A stretch of DNA of 64,000 nt from the NCBI GenBank assembly GCA_043763625.1, contig JAYULL010000009.1, positions 1-64,000 of the forward strand, written 5' to 3'. The position numbers were made by a program, and so were the translations under genes. The DNA is from Rubrolithibacter sp043763625 (lineage in GTDB: Bacteria; Bacteroidota; Bacteroidia; Sphingobacteriales; Sphingobacteriaceae). Positions 8,126 through 16,169 of this stretch are shown one piece after another. The notes under the pieces were generated by a model, which saw only the letters and a list, made by a program, of their open reading frames with translations, searched no databases and was not told the DNA's origin. Numbering within the stretch: position 1 is the stretch's first letter; every line of letters starts with the position of its first letter.

Positions 8126-9595
8126 CTAATGAGTAGGCCTATCAACTATCCTCCCCAACAACGTAGCGGGAGTGCATCTCTCGGCAAGAACATGTACATA
8201 CTCACCGGGTTTAAAGCGTTCGTCTATGGGGAAAACTACAGTTGCATTTCCGTCATTTCTTCCTGCAAAATCACTCTTGGATTTCTTGGAAAATCCTTCG
8301 ATTAACACATTATGAACTTTTCCTATTTCCGCTTTCAATCGTTGATGCGAATGCGTTTGCTGCAGCGCTACAATTTCGCTTAATCTGCGCCTTTTTACCA
8401 CGTCCGGAATATCATCCGGATAGCGTTTTGCAGCTAAGGTTCCCGGCCGCTCTGAGTACATAAACATATAGGAAAAATCGTACTTCACGTACTCCATCAT
8501 ACTCAACGTTTCTGCATGTTCTTCGTCAGTTTCAGAACAAAAACCTGCAATTACATCTGTAGAAATAGCGCAGGAAGGTAAAATTCTTCTGATTGAATCT
8601 ACTCGCTCCATATACCAAACTCTGTCGTAGGTCCGATTCATTAAATCTAAAATCCGCGAATTTCCGGATTGAACCGGAAGGTGTATATACTTGCAGATAT
8701 TCTCGTACTTCGCCATAGTGTACAATACTTCGTCAGTTATATCTTTAGGGTGAGAAGTTGAAAAACGAACACGTAAATCGGGACTGATAAGAGCTACAAG
8801 CTCAAGGAGGCGGGCGAAGTTTACGGCCTTATCCCGGTTCTCGGCGGAAGAGAGGTAATTATTACTATCTCCGGCTTCCGGACTCCATTTATACGAATCA
8901 ACGTTCTGACCTAATAACGTAACTTCGCGATAGCCTTGGCTGAATAAGAGCCGGGCTTCTTTTAAAATTGAAACCGGATCGCGGCTCCGCTCTCTTCCCC
9001 GAGTAAAGGGGACAACGCAAAACGAACACATGTTATCGCAACCACGCATGATGGAAATGAAAGCAGTAATTCCGTTTGAATTTAATCTAACGGGATTTAT
9101 ATCTGCATAAGTTTCTTCTCTGGACAACAGCACATTCACTGCCCGATTTCCATCATCGACCATCCCTATCAGTTTAGGCAAATCGCGGTACGCATCCGGT
9201 CCCACAACTACATCCACCAACTTCTCTTGCTCCAAGAATTGCGATTTCAACCGTTCTGCCATACAGCCCAATACTCCAACCACCATTCCCGGATTTCGCT
9301 TCTTAGCTGCTTCAAATTGTTTTAAGCGGTTGCGAACGCGTAGTTCCGCATTTTCCCGGATTGAGCAAGTATTTATGAATACTACGTCGGCAACTTCAAA
9401 GTCTGCTGTGGTTTCAAACCCTTGATCGGCTAAAATAGACGCTACAATTTCACTGTCAGAAAAGTTCATCGCACAGCCGTAACTTTCTATATAAAGTTTA
9501 CGGCCTACGTTATTCTTTACCGGCTTTTCTAATACCAAAACCTCGCCTTGCCTTGCTTCATCATGCTCTTTTAGACCAATCTTCGGATCAAACAT
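8126..9595 (-). CDS. miaB: tRNA-2-methylthio-N6-dimethylallyladenosine synthase MiaB
   Basis: 489-residue radical SAM methylthiotransferase. The N-terminal UPF0004 domain binds a second [4Fe-4S] cluster (YGCAMNFSDSE, NTCSIRENAE, GCMAERLK). The radical SAM core carries CDNMCSFCVVPFTRGRERSR, and a TRAM domain ends the protein (HNVLIEGFSKKSKSDFAGRND). The arrangement and family blocks fit MiaB, which adds the 2-methylthio group to i6A37 of tRNAs. It is 52 bp upstream of the sigma-54-type activator gene on the same strand. Confidence 0.95.
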   Translation of the reverse strand: MFDPKIGLKEHDEARQGEVLVLEKPVKNNVGRKLYIESYGCAMNFSDSEIVASILADQGFETTADFEVADVVFINTCSIRENAELRVRNRLKQFEAAKKRNPGMVVGVLGCMAERLKSQFLEQEKLVDVVVGPDAYRDLPKLIGMVDDGNRAVNVLLSREETYADINPVRLNSNGITAFISIMRGCDNMCSFCVVPFTRGRERSRDPVSILKEARLLFSQGYREVTLLGQNVDSYKWSPEAGDSNNYLSSAENRDKAVNFARLLELVALISPDLRVRFSTSHPKDITDEVLYTMAKYENICKYIHLPVQSGNSRILDLMNRTYDRVWYMERVDSIRRILPSCAISTDVIAGFCSETDEEHAETLSMMEYVKYDFSYMFMYSERPGTLAAKRYPDDIPDVVKRRRLSEIVALQQTHSHQRLKAEIGKVHNVLIEGFSKKSKSDFAGRNDGNATVVFPIDERFKPGEYVHVLAERCTPATLLGRIVDRPTH

Positions 9596-9757
9596 ATTTC
9601 AAATTAAAGATTGCAAAAGTAGTCTTTTTTGTTGAGAATGACATTTCGTCAGAGAAAGAGAAGGGCTGTTTTCAGCTTCGCACTTATAATTCCGATTACA
9701 GAGTATTTAGGCAAAAACAGTGCTTATCCGGCAACAAGCCCCGGGAATTATGAATAT

Positions 9758-11320
9758 TTAAAAGTACCTTCTTGTAGCTTTTCGTCGTGCCCCGCCCGAA
9801 ATCCCAAGTACTCCAAGCAAGCCTCGGGTTAATTCACGAAAAACGGTTCTACCAATTTGTTTGGTTAGGGGGCTGTTTATTACTTCTTCGAGAGTAGATT
9901 TTTCTTTTCGTTCTGTTCTTATTTCTTCTACCCTTTCTTCTTCAGCGCTGTCATACTTTTCTTTTTCAAGAAGCTTTTCATTTAAAATTTCGAAAGCGCT
10001 CTCACGGTTTATTTCTTGATTATACTTAGTTGCCAAAGCAGATTTAGAAATTAGACCTTCAATCTCAGATTCACTCAAAACATTCATCCGAGATTGAGGT
10101 GTACAAAGCATAGTCGCGGCCAAGGGGGTGGGATTTCCTCTCTCGTTCAGAGCCGTTACAAAAGCTTCGCCAATACCTAGCGAGGTAAGCACTTCTTCTA
10201 CATCGTAAAAGTCGGTCTCCGGGTAATTTTGTGCCGCAAGTTTTATTGCTTTACGATCGTTAGCTGTGAAAGCACGTAAAGCATGTTGAATTTTCAAACC
10301 TAATTGCCCTAAAACAGAAGCCGGAATATCTGCGGGATTTTGCGTACAGAAGAAAATTCCTACTCCTTTTGATCGTATTAGTTTAATTATGGTTTCGAAT
10401 TGCTCAAGCAATGCCTCCGAAGCTTCGTTGAATATTAAGTGTGCCTCGTCAATAAAAATAATCAGCTTGGGCTTCTCCAAATCTCCGGCTTCGGGGAAAG
10501 TAGAATAAACCTCCGCTAAAAGGCTTAGCATAAACGTTGAAAATAGCTTTGGCCGATCTTGAATATCGGCGAGTTTAACTATTGAAATATATGCATTTCC
10601 GCTTTCATCTTTGCGTAACAGATCTTGAACATCAAAAGAAATTTCTCCGAAAAAGGTTTCCGCTCCCTGCTGTTCCAGTTCAATAAGTTTACGGGTAATA
10701 GTGCCTACTGTGGCAGAAGAAATCATTCCGTAATTCTTCTCAATTTCTTTATCCGCATCGTCGCCAATAAATTGAAGCACCTTTCTGAAGTCCTTCAAAT
10801 CAACTAAAGGCAACCGCTTATCGTCGCAAAACTTAAAGATCAAAGAAACGAGGCTTTGCTGTGTTTCGTTTAAATCTAAAATCTTAGAAAAAAGTATCGG
10901 GCCGAATTCAGAAACAGTGGCTCGGAGCCTTGCTCCTTTTTCTTTTGAAAGGCTCAACAGCTCAACCGGAAAGCTTTTGGGGTTATAAGGGACTTTCAGT
11001 ATTTTTTGCCGTTCTTCAATTAGAGGAGTCAAAGAACCTTTCGCTGCAATCCCGCTTAAATCTCCTTTAATATCCATCATTAAAACCGCGATTCCGGCAC
11101 CGGATAGATTCTCTGCAATTACCTGAAAAGTTTTGGTTTTACCGGTTCCGGTAGCACCGGCAATAAGTCCGTGCCTGTTCAAAGTTTTAAGCGGAATTTT
11201 TACATGGGTATCCGAGAAAACTTCCCCGTCTGCCAGTGCAGCTCCAATTACAAATGATTCCGATTTAAATGTGTACCCTTCTTGTATCGCTTTTTTGAAG
11301 TCGCTTTTGTCTACTGCCAT
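9758..11320 (-). CDS. HerA-like ATPase, DUF853 (YjgR) family
   Basis: 520-residue P-loop ATPase. Walker A is AGATGTGKTKT (~55-65) and Walker B is LIIFIDEAHLIF. A conserved block, GVGIFFCTQNPADIPASVLGQLG, matches the DUF853/YjgR group of HerA/FtsK-like ATPases. The C-terminal ~70 residues are charged and end in a Gly/Arg tail (GVLGISGGARRKATRRYF). Its role is unknown; the family is predicted to act as a DNA or protein translocase. It is transcribed divergently from the AsmA-like gene, with about 53 bp between likely start codons. Confidence 0.9.
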   Translation of the reverse strand: MAVDKSDFKKAIQEGYTFKSESFVIGAALADGEVFSDTHVKIPLKTLNRHGLIAGATGTGKTKTFQVIAENLSGAGIAVLMMDIKGDLSGIAAKGSLTPLIEERQKILKVPYNPKSFPVELLSLSKEKGARLRATVSEFGPILFSKILDLNETQQSLVSLIFKFCDDKRLPLVDLKDFRKVLQFIGDDADKEIEKNYGMISSATVGTITRKLIELEQQGAETFFGEISFDVQDLLRKDESGNAYISIVKLADIQDRPKLFSTFMLSLLAEVYSTFPEAGDLEKPKLIIFIDEAHLIFNEASEALLEQFETIIKLIRSKGVGIFFCTQNPADIPASVLGQLGLKIQHALRAFTANDRKAIKLAAQNYPETDFYDVEEVLTSLGIGEAFVTALNERGNPTPLAATMLCTPQSRMNVLSESEIEGLISKSALATKYNQEINRESAFEILNEKLLEKEKYDSAEEERVEEIRTERKEKSTLEEVINSPLTKQIGRTVFRELTRGLLGVLGISGGARRKATRRYF

Positions 11321-11373
11321 CCTATTTCGTTTTGCTTACAAAACAAGCAGAAATTTTAATGGTTCTTTATACA

Positions 11374-13227
11374 ATGAAAAGGAAAAAATTTTCATCACCC
11401 CGAATTTGGCTTTGGATTTTAGGAATAGTCGCCCTTTTGGGCTCCCTTGTAGGAGGAGTGGCTTGGTACTTGAACAAAAAGTCATGGCAACCTCTCTTGG
11501 AAAATCAGCTTAAAACGTTAGTTCTTCAAGCATCAGACAGCCTTTATACCATCAGTTATAAATCAATCAATTTAAATTTGGTTACGGGCAACGCAGATAT
11601 CAAAGATTTTAAGCTTATACCAAATGACAGTGTTTACAATACACTACTGAAATTAAAAAAAGCCCCGGACAATTTGTACGACTTGCAGGTTTCTGAAGTA
11701 ACTATACGCAACTTTCATCCAAAAGATTTGTATCGCCAAAAGAAATTAAATGTGGATCTGATTCTGATAAAAAGCCCTACGCTCAATGTTACAAATCGTC
11801 CCTTGCCGTATAATAATATCAAACCTGAAGGGAAAGCGAAAACGCTCTATCAAATTATATCACCAGTTTTTAAGGAAATAAAAATCACCGGCATAAAACT
11901 CAGGGACATTGATTTTGCCCTGATTAATAAGCAATACACAAAGCCGAAGAAAACTGCAATTAAAAACCTCAACATCAGTATCTCGGATGTTTTAATTGAT
12001 TCGGTTTCCGAACAGGATACAAAACGATTCTATCATACCGGAGATATCGAGGTTGGGATAAAAGATTATACGATTGCTACTGCCGACAAACTGTACTATT
12101 TAGCATTTAAAAATGTATCGTTCTCCTCGCAACGCCAACAATTAAAAATCCGGTATTTAGGGTTTGTACCGCGACTTTCGAAAATCAACTTTTACAAACG
12201 AGTGGGATACGCAAAAGATCGTTTTAATGTTGATTTTTATAATTTATCGTTTAACGGTATTAACCTCAAACAATTTTTACACGATCAGCGGTTTTACGCC
12301 ACCGGTATGAATATCGGGAAAGCAAACGTTGAAGTTTACAACAATACTGCATATCCGAAAAGACGCCGAAATAAAACCGGAAAATACCCGCACCAACAAC
12401 TTCAAAAATTAGCGCTGAATCTTAGAATAAACAGACTAACCCTCGCAAATACCAACATCAGCTATGGCGAATATAATGCTGTTTCTAAACAAACAGGTAA
12501 GATAACTTTTAACAATACTTACGGCACTATTTATAATGTAACCAACGATTCTACGTCTCTTAGCCGCAACCGTTTTATGAAGGCGCGACTACACACAACC
12601 GTGCTGAGTAGCGGGAAGCTTACCGCAGATTTCAACTTCAACCTTACGGACCCGCTGGGAGCTTTTGCTTGTGCAGCAGTATTGCGAAATATGGATGGAA
12701 GAGATCTGAATAAAATTACCAAACCGTTAGGGCTAATTGAAATTGAGAGTGCCGATATCAGTAAACTCAAATTTTCCTTTTCGGGAAATGAGAGGCTCGC
12801 GAAAGGAAATCTTAACTTTTTTTACAAAAACCTAAAGGTTAACGTTTTGAAACGGGATGGAGAAACCGGCAAGCTGAAAAAGCAAGGCTTCATATCTAAA
12901 GTTGCAAATGCTATAATTATAAAAGAGTCGAATCCGGATAAGAAAGGACGGTTTACTCCCGGAGCAATTTATTTTGAGCGGCCGGGATACGTTTCCTTTT
13001 TCAGCTTCTTATGGCAAAGTATCTTTACCGGATTAAAACAAAGCGTAGGGGTAAGCAGGCAAAAAGAATCCGACATCAAGAAAGTTGCGAGCGAAATAGG
13101 CAGTTTTATAGAACGGGTTAAAGAGAAACGTGAAGAAAAGAAAACAGAACGCAAGCAAAAGCGTGATGAGCGGCGTAAGAAAAAAGAGATAAAAAAACTC
13201 GAGAAAGAGGAGGAAAAGAAGAAATAA
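11374..13227 (+). CDS. AsmA-like membrane-anchored protein with Lys/Glu-rich tail
   Basis: I take the ATG at 11374 (MKRKKFSSPRIW), which puts a basic N-terminus directly before the single helix WLWILGIVALLGSLVGGVAWYL. Upstream in-frame starts at 11332 and 11359 would only add residues before the helix. The 617-residue product has a long beta-rich extracytoplasmic part with repeated strand-turn patterns (SINLNLVTGNADIKDFKL, VSEVTIRNFHP, NINRLTLANTNISYG) resembling AsmA/DUF748 envelope proteins. The last ~50 residues are almost all Lys, Glu and Arg and probably form a charged coiled coil. Function is unknown; AsmA-like proteins are linked to outer-membrane lipid transport. Confidence 0.65.
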   Translation: MKRKKFSSPRIWLWILGIVALLGSLVGGVAWYLNKKSWQPLLENQLKTLVLQASDSLYTISYKSINLNLVTGNADIKDFKLIPNDSVYNTLLKLKKAPDNLYDLQVSEVTIRNFHPKDLYRQKKLNVDLILIKSPTLNVTNRPLPYNNIKPEGKAKTLYQIISPVFKEIKITGIKLRDIDFALINKQYTKPKKTAIKNLNISISDVLIDSVSEQDTKRFYHTGDIEVGIKDYTIATADKLYYLAFKNVSFSSQRQQLKIRYLGFVPRLSKINFYKRVGYAKDRFNVDFYNLSFNGINLKQFLHDQRFYATGMNIGKANVEVYNNTAYPKRRRNKTGKYPHQQLQKLALNLRINRLTLANTNISYGEYNAVSKQTGKITFNNTYGTIYNVTNDSTSLSRNRFMKARLHTTVLSSGKLTADFNFNLTDPLGAFACAAVLRNMDGRDLNKITKPLGLIEIESADISKLKFSFSGNERLAKGNLNFFYKNLKVNVLKRDGETGKLKKQGFISKVANAIIIKESNPDKKGRFTPGAIYFERPGYVSFFSFLWQSIFTGLKQSVGVSRQKESDIKKVASEIGSFIERVKEKREEKKTERKQKRDERRKKKEIKKLEKEEEKKK

Positions 13228-13306
13228 GTTGTTGAGGAAAAACAAAAAAGTAAAAAGAAAGCCTAGGTTAAATAATATTAGTTAATAATTAACCCTTGAA
13301 GTACAG

Positions 13307-14371
13307 CTAAACGGTATAATTCCAACCGTAAGAATCCGGGGCTAACCCGTATCGAATATCATTCAGCGCTTTCAATGTGCGATTTGCGAAAGCGGCATTT
13401 CCCGGATCAGGCAGCTCATATTGCTTTCCCTCAAAACTTATCGAAGCAATTTTTGTAATTGTGGCTGCGGTGCCCACCCCAAATGCTTCCGTAACGCTTC
13501 CGTTTTGCAAACCTACAATTATTTCGGCTACACTTACTCTGCGTTCTTCCACTTCTATGCCAAACTCTTTTGCTAAAATGATAATGGTATCACGGGTAAC
13601 ACCTTTCAAAATTGTATCACGGGTGGACGGAGTAACAAGCTTATCGTTAATAATAAACATAATATTTGCGGTTCCCAATTCTTCGATATAAGCATGATCG
13701 CGAGAATCGGTCCATATCAATTGATCAAACCCTTGGTCAACCGCTTCTTTTGCCGGAAGTAGGGAACCTGCATAGTTTCCCGCAGCTTTGGCAAACCCAA
13801 AACCTCCGTCGCCGGCCCGGGAATATTTTGTTTCTACTTTTACTTTTAAATCTTCAGAATAATAGGCTCCGGCAGGGCCGGTTAAAACCATGTATTTGTA
13901 AGTTAAAGCCGGACGAACCCCTAAATAAGGATCGGTAGCAAACATAAACGGGCGTATGTATAATGACCGTCCTGACTCTGCCGGAATCCAATCGCTGTCG
14001 ATATCCACTAACGCGGCAATGCTTTGCACAAAAATATCTTCGGGCAATACCGGCATGCTTAAGCGTTCTGCAGATCGATTAAACCGTTCTGCATTTTTAT
14101 AAGGACGAAATAGGGTAACCTTTCCGTCAGCATGTTTGTAAGCCTTTAATCCTTCAAAAAAAGCTTGACCATAGTGCAATACAGAAATCGCCGGGCTGAA
14201 TGATAAATCTCCGTAGGGAATGATCTCGAAATTCTTCCACTGCCCGTCCGCATAGTCGGCAACAAACATATGGTCCGAAAAAATCTTTCCAAATCCCAAA
14301 TCATTAAAATCTACCTGGTCAAGCCGACTTGAGGCCGTCTTGCTGATTTTAATATCCAATGTATCAGTCAT
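13307..14371 (-). CDS. ilvE: Branched-chain amino acid aminotransferase
   Basis: 354-residue fold-type IV PLP aminotransferase of the long BCAT group. It interconverts Leu, Ile and Val with their 2-oxo acids. Diagnostic blocks: FGKIFSDHMFVADY, YGQAFFEGLKAYKHADG, LYIRPFMFATDPYLGV, the PLP lysine in GFAKAAGNYAGSL, and the phosphate-binding EELGTANIMFI. The length is usual. It stands alone, convergent with the AsmA-like gene and divergent from ruvB. Confidence 0.95.
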   Translation of the reverse strand: MTDTLDIKISKTASSRLDQVDFNDLGFGKIFSDHMFVADYADGQWKNFEIIPYGDLSFSPAISVLHYGQAFFEGLKAYKHADGKVTLFRPYKNAERFNRSAERLSMPVLPEDIFVQSIAALVDIDSDWIPAESGRSLYIRPFMFATDPYLGVRPALTYKYMVLTGPAGAYYSEDLKVKVETKYSRAGDGGFGFAKAAGNYAGSLLPAKEAVDQGFDQLIWTDSRDHAYIEELGTANIMFIINDKLVTPSTRDTILKGVTRDTIIILAKEFGIEVEERRVSVAEIIVGLQNGSVTEAFGVGTAATITKIASISFEGKQYELPDPGNAAFANRTLKALNDIRYGLAPDSYGWNYTV

Positions 14372-14578
14372 CCCGTTAAATTAATAAAAATGCAAATTAA
14401 CGGTTTTTAAGGGAAATTTTAAGGACATGTCTGAAAAAGAAAACGCTTATGCTTACTTCAATCCTTTAACTTAAGTAATCAGGTAAAGAAAAGCCTCTTT
14501 AATTTCTCAACTTATCTTACCGCGGCAACCGCGTAAAATTTAAGGAACCGGTATAACTCTTTTTGTATTTTAGCCTCC

Positions 14579-15604
14579 ATGCGTAACGAAAATATTGATC
14601 CTGCCGGAGAAAACTTAAATCCGAACGAACGTGAGATTGAAAAGGTACTTCGCCCGCAGGTATTTGAAGATTTTACAGGCCAGTTTAAAATATTAGAGAA
14701 CCTGAGAATTTTCGTTAAAGCAGCAAAGCTTCGAGGTGAAGCATTGGATCATGTGTTGCTTCACGGCCCGCCCGGCTTAGGTAAAACTACGCTTTCAAAC
14801 ATTATCGCTAACGAAATGGGGGTAAACATCAAGATAACTTCCGGACCCGTTTTAGACAAACCCGGCGACCTTGCAGGATTACTTACAAACCTCGAAACCG
14901 GCGACATCCTTTTTATCGATGAAATTCATCGACTAAGCCCTTTAGTTGAAGAATATTTGTATTCGGCCATGGAGGACTTTCGGATAGATATTATGCTCGA
15001 ATCCGGCCCCAATGCTCGGTCTGTGCAAATTTCCCTCAACCCTTTTACCCTTGTAGGAGCAACAACTCGATCGGGTTTACTTACTTCACCCTTGAGAGCG
15101 AGATTCGGAATCAATTCCAGATTAGAATACTACGATGCAAAGCTATTAACCACAATAGTTTTGCGTTCGGCATCAATTTTAAAAACCCCGATTAGCGATG
15201 AAGGCGCGTATGAAATAGCCAGAAGAAGTCGTGGCACACCGCGTATTGCAAATGCTTTACTTAGAAGAACCAGAGATTTTGCTCAAATTAAAGGCGACGG
15301 AAACATTGACACAGAAATTGCGAAGTACGCATTAAACGCACTTAATGTAGATGAGCATGGGCTTGATGAAATGGATAATAAAATTCTACTTACCATAATT
15401 GATAAGTTTAAAGGCGGCCCGGTTGGTGTAAAAACAATTGCTACCGCTGTAGGCGAAGATGAAGGAACGATTGAAGAAGTTTACGAACCCTTCTTAATCC
15501 AAGAAGGGTACATTATGCGTACTTCTCGCGGCCGCGAATGTACTGAAGCTGCCTATAAACATTTAGGGCGCTTAAAACATCCCGGCAATACTACCCTATT
15601 TTAA
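14579..15604 (+). CDS. ruvB: Holliday junction branch-migration helicase RuvB
   Basis: 341-residue AAA+ motor that drives Holliday-junction branch migration with RuvA. Walker A is HGPPGLGKTTLS, Walker B is ILFIDEIHRL, and the RuvB-specific blocks SGPVLDKPGDLAG, GATTRSGLLTSPLRARFG and RGTPRIANALLRR are all present. The C-terminal winged helix ends GRECTEAAYKHLG. Length matches the family. The 207-bp upstream region shared with ilvE contains a small CGCGG-CAA-CCGCG hairpin at 14521-14533. Confidence 0.97.
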   Translation: MRNENIDPAGENLNPNEREIEKVLRPQVFEDFTGQFKILENLRIFVKAAKLRGEALDHVLLHGPPGLGKTTLSNIIANEMGVNIKITSGPVLDKPGDLAGLLTNLETGDILFIDEIHRLSPLVEEYLYSAMEDFRIDIMLESGPNARSVQISLNPFTLVGATTRSGLLTSPLRARFGINSRLEYYDAKLLTTIVLRSASILKTPISDEGAYEIARRSRGTPRIANALLRRTRDFAQIKGDGNIDTEIAKYALNALNVDEHGLDEMDNKILLTIIDKFKGGPVGVKTIATAVGEDEGTIEEVYEPFLIQEGYIMRTSRGRECTEAAYKHLGRLKHPGNTTLF

Positions 15605-15739
15605 AACTTTAGAAAGAAAGCACTATATCTGTAGGTACTCACCCTGTTTTACGGGCCGGCTTGACGATTAAAACGCCAAGAACATCCCTTAACAACTCCG
15701 AAAATCTTTTTTCAAATTATTTCAAATTTATTTTGATTA

Positions 15740-15755
15740 TACGAATCTATTCGTA
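15740..15755. promoter_or_regulatory. BlaI-type operator, distal dyad
   Basis: TACGAA-TCTA-TTCGTA is a perfect inverted repeat with 6-bp arms and a 4-bp spacer. It lies 32 bp before the blaI-like start codon. The layout, including a second copy 25 bp downstream, resembles operators bound by BlaI/MecI dimers, though the arm sequence differs from the staphylococcal TACA/TGTA form. Confidence 0.75.
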
Positions 15756-15764
15756 CATTCGTCT

Positions 15765-15780
15765 TACGAAAATATTCGTA
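15765..15780. promoter_or_regulatory. BlaI-type operator, proximal dyad
   Basis: TACGAA-AATA-TTCGTA repeats the arms of the dyad at 15740-15755 exactly with a different spacer. It ends 7 bp before the blaI-like ATG, so a bound repressor would cover the translation start region or early transcript. Between the two dyads TTCGT-CTT-ACGAA supplies extra half-sites. Confidence 0.75.
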
Positions 15781-15787
15781 GTAGATA

Positions 15788-16168
15788 ATGGAAGTAAAAC
15801 CAACAGAAAGTGAGCTCGAAATCTTGCAGGTGCTTTGGAAAAAAAAGGCCGGCACAGTAAGAGAAGTTAACGAGCAATTGTCAAAGAACAGAGAATCAGA
15901 AATAGGTTATACCACTACACTTAAATTAATGCAAATTATGTTTGAGAAAGGTTTGGTAGCACGAGATTCTTCTGCCCGCACCCATGTTTATACTGCAAAG
16001 GTTACAGAAGAATCCACAAGAAGCAATATTATTGAAAAGCTTATAAGTAACGTCTTCAACGGATCAGCTTCGCAGCTTGTAATGCATGCTATCAGAAGCA
16101 ACAAATCCTCGAAAGAAGAAATAGAGCTGATTAAAAAATATTTAGATCAACAGGTTAAAAACGATTGA
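15788..16168 (+). CDS. BlaI/MecI/CopY-family transcriptional repressor
   Basis: 126 residues with a winged helix-turn-helix (~5-75: PTESELEILQVLWKKKAGTVREVNEQL, then IGYTTTLKLMQIMFEKGLVARD) and a C-terminal dimerisation helix region. In characterised systems such repressors leave DNA when the partner BlaR1-type membrane protease signals their cleavage. The partner gene starts 1 bp after its stop codon. Two identical-armed dyads just upstream imply autoregulation of the pair. The regulated stress is unknown, since no beta-lactamase gene is nearby. Confidence 0.92.
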   Translation: MEVKPTESELEILQVLWKKKAGTVREVNEQLSKNRESEIGYTTTLKLMQIMFEKGLVARDSSARTHVYTAKVTEESTRSNIIEKLISNVFNGSASQLVMHAIRSNKSSKEEIELIKKYLDQQVKND

Positions 16169-16169
16169 C

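Noticed and set aside
9553..9832. Two overlapping plus-strand frames between miaB and the HerA-like gene
   Set aside because: They overlap the ends of two well-supported minus-strand genes and show no conserved pattern.
13266..13294. AT-rich GGTTAA/TTAACC dyad between the AsmA-like gene and ilvE as a bidirectional terminator
   Set aside because: The stem is weak, the loop is long and there is no T run; it is not reliable enough to list.
14521..14533. CGCGG-CAA-CCGCG hairpin upstream of ruvB as a terminator
   Set aside because: Not followed by a T run on either strand and it lies between divergent genes, so termination is not expected; an operator role is possible but unsupported.
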